A DNA stretch of 64,000 bases, taken from Flavobacterium soyangense (GTDB taxonomy: Bacteria; Bacteroidota; Bacteroidia; Flavobacteriales; Flavobacteriaceae). The position numbers were made by a program, and so were the translations under genes. The stretch spans positions 1 through 64,000 of the forward strand of contig NZ_JADHEC010000018.1 of assembly GCF_015277675.1 (NCBI RefSeq), read 5' to 3'. Below, piece after piece: positions 59,296 to 64,000 of this stretch. The notes under the pieces are model-generated. The model made no database searches. It worked only from the letters and a program-made list of their open reading frames with translations, and had not been told where the DNA came from. Positions within the stretch are counted from its first letter, which is position 1. The number at the start of each line of letters is the position of its first letter.

Positions 59296-61984
59296 ATTTT
59301 TAGTGTTACAAAAAAGCATAAAGATAGTCATCAGCATATTGATTTTTGGAAGTTTTTCACAAATTATAGCCCAAGATAGAGTCCCATTTGACCAAGGAAA
59401 AACATACAAACTAGCCAAAGTTGATGTTGTTGGCAAAATAACTTTTAATTCTAATACCGTAGTAACCTTTGCTGGCCTTCAAAAAGGACAAGAAATTACT
59501 GTGCCTGGAGAAGAAATAAGCAATGCTATTAAAAAATTAGGTAAATTAGGTCTGTTCGATGAGATTTCATTTTATATAAATAGGATTGAAAATGATAGTA
59601 TTTATCTTGATTTACACGTTGAAGAATTACCTAAATTGAATGATGTAAAACTTGTTGGAGTCAGTAAAAGTAAAATCGAGGGATTGATAAAAGATAATGC
59701 CCTAACAAAAGGCAAAGTAGTTAACGAAAATTTAATTACAACAACAAAGAATTACATCGAAAATAAATACAAAAAAGATGGCTTTTACAATACCAAGGTA
59801 ACTATAAATACCGTTATAGACACGACACAAGTTAACCAAGTTAATATGGTTGTGAAAATTGACAAAGGCTCGAAAGTTAAGATTAATGACATTGTATTTG
59901 TAGGAAACAAGGAAATAAAGTCCAAGACATTGCGTGATGCTATGAAGGACACAAAACGCAAAAAACTAATTAGTTTAAAAGCATCAAAGTTTATCAAGGC
60001 AAAATACGATGCTAATTTAGAAAAAGTAATCGCAGCTTATAAAGAAAAAGGGTATAGAGATGCCAGAATTCTTTCGGACTCTGTTGCCTACAATTCAGAT
60101 TTAAAGGCAATAATGATTAAAATAAAAATCGAAGAGGGCAACAAATACCGTTTTGGAAACATTAAATTTCTAGGAAATACCGTGTATTCTGATGAAGCGC
60201 TTGCCGGTTATTTAGGCGTCAAAAAAGGAGACACTTATAATGGTGTGCTTCTAGAAAAACGAATTGCAGATAAATCAAAACCGGATGGCGAGGATATTAC
60301 TAATCTATATCAAAATAATGGCTATTTGTTTTCCAATATAAATGCAGTAGAAACAAAAACAGCAAACGATTCTATCGACTTTGAAATTCGAATTACCGAA
60401 GGCCCGATCGCTTATTTCAATAAAATCACCGTTACTGGAAATGACAAAACAAACGACCACGTAATTTATAGAGAATTAAGAACTAAACCTGGCGAAAAAT
60501 ACAATAAAGATTTGCTCATTAGAACAATTCGAGAAATTGGGCAATTAGGATTTTTTGATCCAGAATCTATAGAACCAAAGTTTAAAAACGTAGATGCTTC
60601 AGCTGGAACTGTAGATATTGAATATCCTTTAACTGAAAAAGGAGCCAGCCAGATAGAACTTCAAGGAGGTTATGGCGGTGGCGGCTTCATTGGGACTTTA
60701 GGTTTATCGTTCAACAATTTCTCAGCAAAAAACATTTTCAACAAAGATGCCTACAAACCGCTACCTATGGGTGATGGACAAAAAGTTTCTTTAAGATTAC
60801 AAGCAAGTTCTTATTATAGAACTTATAGCGTTTCCTTTGCTGAGCCTTGGTTTGGAAAGAAAAAACCGGTACAGCTTACCACCTCTCTTTCTTATACAAG
60901 TCAATATAATAACAATTTTCAAACCCAAAGAGTTGACAAAAGCAGAAGTTTCAATATATTAACTTTGTCTGTTGGAATAAATAAAAGACTTTCGGTTCCG
61001 GACGATTACTTTGGTTTGTCACAAGCAATTAGTTACCAACATTATGACTTACATAACTACAATACTGGTTTATTTACATTTGGTAATGGCGCATCAAGAA
61101 ACTTAGCTTATACAATAGGATTATCAAGAAGCAATAAAGGAATTAACCCAATATTTCCAATATATGGTTCAGAGTTTAGTATAGTCGGGAAATTTACACT
61201 TCCATACTCCTTATTCAATGGAGTAGATTATGCAACATTAGGTGACCAGAAAGAATATAAATACATTTATTCTGGAAATTCATATACAGGAAGTAACGGA
61301 ATAAGAGTTAATAGCGGAGATTATTTAGAAGCCATTCCAAGTTCAACTAATCAAACACCAAATAGTGTTGCTGATTACCAAGATGCCGCAGCTGACCCAG
61401 CAAAAGTGGATCAGAAAAAATATAATTGGTTAGAATATTACAAAATAAAGTTCAAAGCTGATTGGTATACCAAAGTTTATGGCAAATTAATATTTCGATC
61501 TTTAACTGAATTTGGATTCTTAGGAGCCTACAATAAAGACAGAGGTATTATTCCTTTCGAAAGATACTATGTAGGAGGAGATGGAATGGCAAATTATTCG
61601 ATGGATGGAAGAGAAACAATAGCCTTGAGGGGATATCCAAATGGCTCTTTAACTCCGGTCAATAAAGCAGGGGAATCTATTGGAGCTACAATATATAATA
61701 AGTTTTCGTTAGAATTACGATACCCAATAACGCTAAAAGCATCAGCATCAATATATGCTCTTACATTTTTAGAAGCAGGTTCGTCATTTGATACATTCAA
61801 AAATTACAATCCATTTGCTTTAAGTCGTTCGGCTGGAGCTGGATTAAGGGTCTTTTTGCCTGCATTTGGATTATTAGGAATTGATTTTGGATATGGATTT
61901 GATGGTTTACCTTTGCCAAGTGGTTTACTGGGAACAAAAGCAAATGGTTGGGAAACGCACTTTGTCATTGGACAACAATTTTAA
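59279..61984 (+). CDS. bamA: Outer-membrane protein assembly factor BamA
   Basis: 901 aa from GTG 59279 (upstream TTG at 59267 possible; the frame opens at 59165). Five POTRA domains (~35-420, including LDDVGVSKSK- and GNKEIKSKTLRDAMKDTKRK-like segments) and a C-terminal barrel with the final strand VIGQQF. The signal region IVISILIFGSFSQIIAQ is recognised by the translocon. Forms the core that inserts outer-membrane barrels; follows uppS by overlapping its end. Confidence 0.92.
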   Translation: MNKLNKFLVLQKSIKIVISILIFGSFSQIIAQDRVPFDQGKTYKLAKVDVVGKITFNSNTVVTFAGLQKGQEITVPGEEISNAIKKLGKLGLFDEISFYINRIENDSIYLDLHVEELPKLNDVKLVGVSKSKIEGLIKDNALTKGKVVNENLITTTKNYIENKYKKDGFYNTKVTINTVIDTTQVNQVNMVVKIDKGSKVKINDIVFVGNKEIKSKTLRDAMKDTKRKKLISLKASKFIKAKYDANLEKVIAAYKEKGYRDARILSDSVAYNSDLKAIMIKIKIEEGNKYRFGNIKFLGNTVYSDEALAGYLGVKKGDTYNGVLLEKRIADKSKPDGEDITNLYQNNGYLFSNINAVETKTANDSIDFEIRITEGPIAYFNKITVTGNDKTNDHVIYRELRTKPGEKYNKDLLIRTIREIGQLGFFDPESIEPKFKNVDASAGTVDIEYPLTEKGASQIELQGGYGGGGFIGTLGLSFNNFSAKNIFNKDAYKPLPMGDGQKVSLRLQASSYYRTYSVSFAEPWFGKKKPVQLTTSLSYTSQYNNNFQTQRVDKSRSFNILTLSVGINKRLSVPDDYFGLSQAISYQHYDLHNYNTGLFTFGNGASRNLAYTIGLSRSNKGINPIFPIYGSEFSIVGKFTLPYSLFNGVDYATLGDQKEYKYIYSGNSYTGSNGIRVNSGDYLEAIPSSTNQTPNSVADYQDAAADPAKVDQKKYNWLEYYKIKFKADWYTKVYGKLIFRSLTEFGFLGAYNKDRGIIPFERYYVGGDGMANYSMDGRETIALRGYPNGSLTPVNKAGESIGATIYNKFSLELRYPITLKASASIYALTFLEAGSSFDTFKNYNPFALSRSAGAGLRVFLPAFGLLGIDFGYGFDGLPLPSGLLGTKANGWETHFVIGQQF

Positions 61985-62020
61985 AAAATTTAATATAAAT
62001 TTTTCTAATACAGTGAAGTT

Positions 62021-63526
62021 ATGAGAAAACAATTTTTATTTATATTTTTAGTACTGATTGTAACAAATACATTTCAGGCTCAAACCAGAGGAACCAAGGT
62101 AGGTTATATTGATATGGAATACATTTTACAAAATGTACCAGATTATACAGAAGCTCAAAACCAATTAGAACAAAAAGCCCAAAAGTGGAAGCAAGAAATT
62201 GAAGTCAAAAAAACAGAAATCAATAAACTAAAAGACGCACTAAAAGCAGAAAAAGCGCTGTTAACAAAAGGTCTTATTGAAGAAAGAACTGCCGAAATTG
62301 TTTTTCTTGAAAACGAAACTTTAGACTTACAACAAAAAAGATTTGGACCAAATGGCGATTTGATGACACAAAAAGCCAGTTTAACGAAACCCATACAAGA
62401 CCAAGTATTTACTGCAGTTCAGGATATTGCCGAAGCAAAAAAATATGATTTTATTTTCGATAAAACTTCCGATTTGACAATGCTTTTTGCAGCAAAAAGA
62501 TTTGACATTAGCGATCAGATTATTCGCATCTTGAATCGTACTGAAAAAAGAGAACAGTTGACAAAAAAACAACTTAAAGAGGAAGAGGCTAAAGAAGCAA
62601 AAGAAGAAGCAATAGCAGACAATCCAAATCTGTCTGAAAGACAAAAATCATTAGACGCTAAAAAAGCGGCAAGAGATGCAGTTATTGCAAACCGAATATT
62701 GTTGCTAGAAGAAAGAAAGAAAGCAGCCGAAGATAGAAAATTACAAATTACAGCCGATAGAGAAGCTAAAAAAACTGGAATAAATCCATCTGCTTCGAAA
62801 ACAGAAACAACAACAAGCAATACTTTTAATAAAGAAGCTGCAGCAACGGCCGCAGCAGAAGCAAAACAAGCACAAGCTAATCAAAGAGCAGAAACGCTTA
62901 GAATTCGACAACAAACGGTTGAGGACAAGAAAGCGGCATTAGAAGAAAGAAGACAACAAATTTTAAACGAAAGAGCAGCAAAAAAAACAGGTATAGCTCC
63001 TGCAACTTTAACTACAGCAGTGCCAGCCGCAGAAATTGGTACGGAGAAAGAAGCCACAAAAACTGCTACTGCTACAGCTGCCGCCGAAGCAAAACAAAAA
63101 CAAATAGATGCGAGAGCTAAAACTTTGGAAGATCGTAAAAAAGTTGCCGAGGAAAATAAAAAAGTCCAAGAAGAAAAAAGAAAACAAGCATTAGCCGAAA
63201 AAGAAGCTAAAAAAACTGGCACGGTTTCTGAGAATACAACGAAAGAAGCTGCAAAAACCCAAACTGCAAAAGCACCAGTTGTAACTGAAGCAGCTAAAGC
63301 AGAAACTGATACTACTGTAGTTAAAGAAATAAAAACAGCCACTGAAGAAGCAAAGCAGAAACAGGCTGATGCAAGAGCAAAAACACTAGAAGAACGAAAT
63401 AAAGTAATCGAAGAACGTAAAAAAACCTTGGAAGAAAGAAGAAAAAAAATACTAGAAGTTAGAGAAACTACCAAAAAAGTAAACGAAGAAAAATTAAAAA
63501 CAAAAGAGAAAACAAACAATAATTAA
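62021..63526 (+). CDS. OmpH/Skp-family chaperone with an expanded coiled-coil tail
   Basis: 501 aa against ~160-170 for ordinary Skp. Residues 1-170 are Skp-like: signal peptide to ~21, GYIDMEYILQNVPDYTEAQ, the central coiled coil, and KYDFIFDKTSDLTMLFA. From ~190 the protein becomes repeated Lys/Glu/Ala-rich heptads (AKTLEERKKV-EERKKTLEERRK type), at least four units, probably grown by duplication. Holds unfolded outer-membrane proteins in the periplasm. It is followed by a normal-size Skp paralog. Confidence 0.8.
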   Translation: MRKQFLFIFLVLIVTNTFQAQTRGTKVGYIDMEYILQNVPDYTEAQNQLEQKAQKWKQEIEVKKTEINKLKDALKAEKALLTKGLIEERTAEIVFLENETLDLQQKRFGPNGDLMTQKASLTKPIQDQVFTAVQDIAEAKKYDFIFDKTSDLTMLFAAKRFDISDQIIRILNRTEKREQLTKKQLKEEEAKEAKEEAIADNPNLSERQKSLDAKKAARDAVIANRILLLEERKKAAEDRKLQITADREAKKTGINPSASKTETTTSNTFNKEAAATAAAEAKQAQANQRAETLRIRQQTVEDKKAALEERRQQILNERAAKKTGIAPATLTTAVPAAEIGTEKEATKTATATAAAEAKQKQIDARAKTLEDRKKVAEENKKVQEEKRKQALAEKEAKKTGTVSENTTKEAAKTQTAKAPVVTEAAKAETDTTVVKEIKTATEEAKQKQADARAKTLEERNKVIEERKKTLEERRKKILEVRETTKKVNEEKLKTKEKTNNN

Positions 63527-63546
63527 TAAATAAATATTTTAAAACG

Positions 63547-64000
63547 ATGAAACAAATCAAAACTTTACTAATTGCTGCAATACTAATTTTAGGAGCCAGC
63601 CAAACTATTAACGCACAAGCTAAAACAGCCCACGTAGATGTAAGCGACATTATGACAAAAATGCCAGCAATGATTGATGCTCAAAAACAACTAGAAAAAT
63701 TGAGCGCAACTTATGATACAGATTACAAAAAAATGGCGGATGAATTTCAGGCTAAACTAAAAAAATATGATACTGAAGCTGCAACTGTAACTGAAGCTGT
63801 TAATGCTGACCGTCAAAAAGAAGTACAGGATATGCAAAAAAGAATTCAGGATTTTGGTCAAAATGCACAAAAAGAATTACAAACAAAACAAGAAGAAATC
63901 ACAAAACCAATTTACGAGAAGGTAAGAGCTTCAATCCAAAAAGTGGGAAAAGCAAAAGGTTTTCAATATGTTCTTGATGGCTCAACTCTTTTACTTGCAG
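63547..64000 (+). CDS. OmpH/Skp chaperone, 3' end beyond the window
   Basis: The first 151 codons are present. Signal peptide to ~23 (LGASQTINAQA), then AHVDVSDIMTKMPAMIDAQ, coiled-coil arms and the GFQYVLDGSTLLLA block that precedes the end of Skp proteins. Probably only a few residues are missing. Together with the expanded paralog it follows bamA, as in other Bacteroidota. Confidence 0.88.
   Translation, partial: MKQIKTLLIAAILILGASQTINAQAKTAHVDVSDIMTKMPAMIDAQKQLEKLSATYDTDYKKMADEFQAKLKKYDTEAATVTEAVNADRQKEVQDMQKRIQDFGQNAQKELQTKQEEITKPIYEKVRASIQKVGKAKGFQYVLDGSTLLLA

Noticed and set aside
62881-63519. 212-aa Phe/Ser/Val-rich frame antisense to the Skp paralog
   Set aside because: Reverse of Lys/Glu codons in the coiled coil; composition not protein-like.
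1-64000. tRNA or rRNA genes
   Set aside because: No cloverleaf-like or conserved rRNA sequence was found by reading.

Overview
The window comes from a low-GC Bacteroidota, most likely Flavobacterium or a close relative. The evidence is the PorG-UppS-BamA-Skp block, two secreted proteins with type IX secretion (T9SS) C-terminal sorting domains, tandem DUF5916 proteins, a HYC_CC_PP protein, promoters of the Bacteroidota type (TTG, about 19 nt, TAnnTTTG) and almost no Shine-Dalgarno sequences.

Positions 1 to about 26.7 kb are the structural half of a Mu-like, contractile-tailed prophage whose early and transposition genes lie left of the window. At the extreme left are a possible template-like segment and the first ~39 codons of a diversity-generating retroelement (DGR) reverse transcriptase fused to unrelated sequence, which looks like a retroelement relic. 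Packaging and early head genes (tail completion, virion morphogenesis, MuF head protein, portal, gp36-like, terminase large and small) run on the minus strand from 7.65 to 0.82 kb. From 7.85 kb the plus strand carries protease/scaffold, capsid, a three-gene lysis cassette (membrane protein, GH24 lysozyme, candidate one-piece spanin), sheath, tube, frameshifted tail chaperones, tape measure, hub, spike, wedge proteins, a collar-like fibre protein and two very large beta-helix fibres. Two genes break the colinearity and look like lysogenic cargo. One is an 85-aa acidic protein with its own consensus promoter, lying convergent to the zincin-like tail of the MuF protein (candidate toxin and immunity pair). 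The other is a 53-aa antisense membrane protein beside the tape-measure gene. Two direct repeats with a 22-bp period at 26.62-26.67 kb are candidate right-end transposase sites.

From 26.8 to 44.6 kb is chromosomal sequence with small accessory islands: tandem DUF5916 outer-membrane proteins; gpmI; an acetyl-CoA hydrolase/CoA-transferase; map; a two-gene AAA ATPase plus ExK-nuclease-like unit that resembles a defence module; a methyltransferase; an ATP-cone/Mrr-like nuclease next to a beta-CASP metallo-beta-lactamase protein; a metal-handling group (HYC_CC_PP protein, TonB-dependent receptor, HMA protein); and a DedA membrane protein.

From 44.6 to 64 kb is the core: a giant leucine-rich-repeat T9SS adhesin lying between the intact clpX gene and a ~90% identical detached copy of the clpX 3' end, then clpX-clpP-tig, a small holin-4-like membrane protein, a second T9SS cargo protein, an alpha/beta hydrolase, pdxJ, a CBS-domain protein, nadK, porG, uppS, bamA and two skp/ompH paralogs. 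The first Skp paralog has a greatly expanded coiled-coil tail; the second runs off the window.
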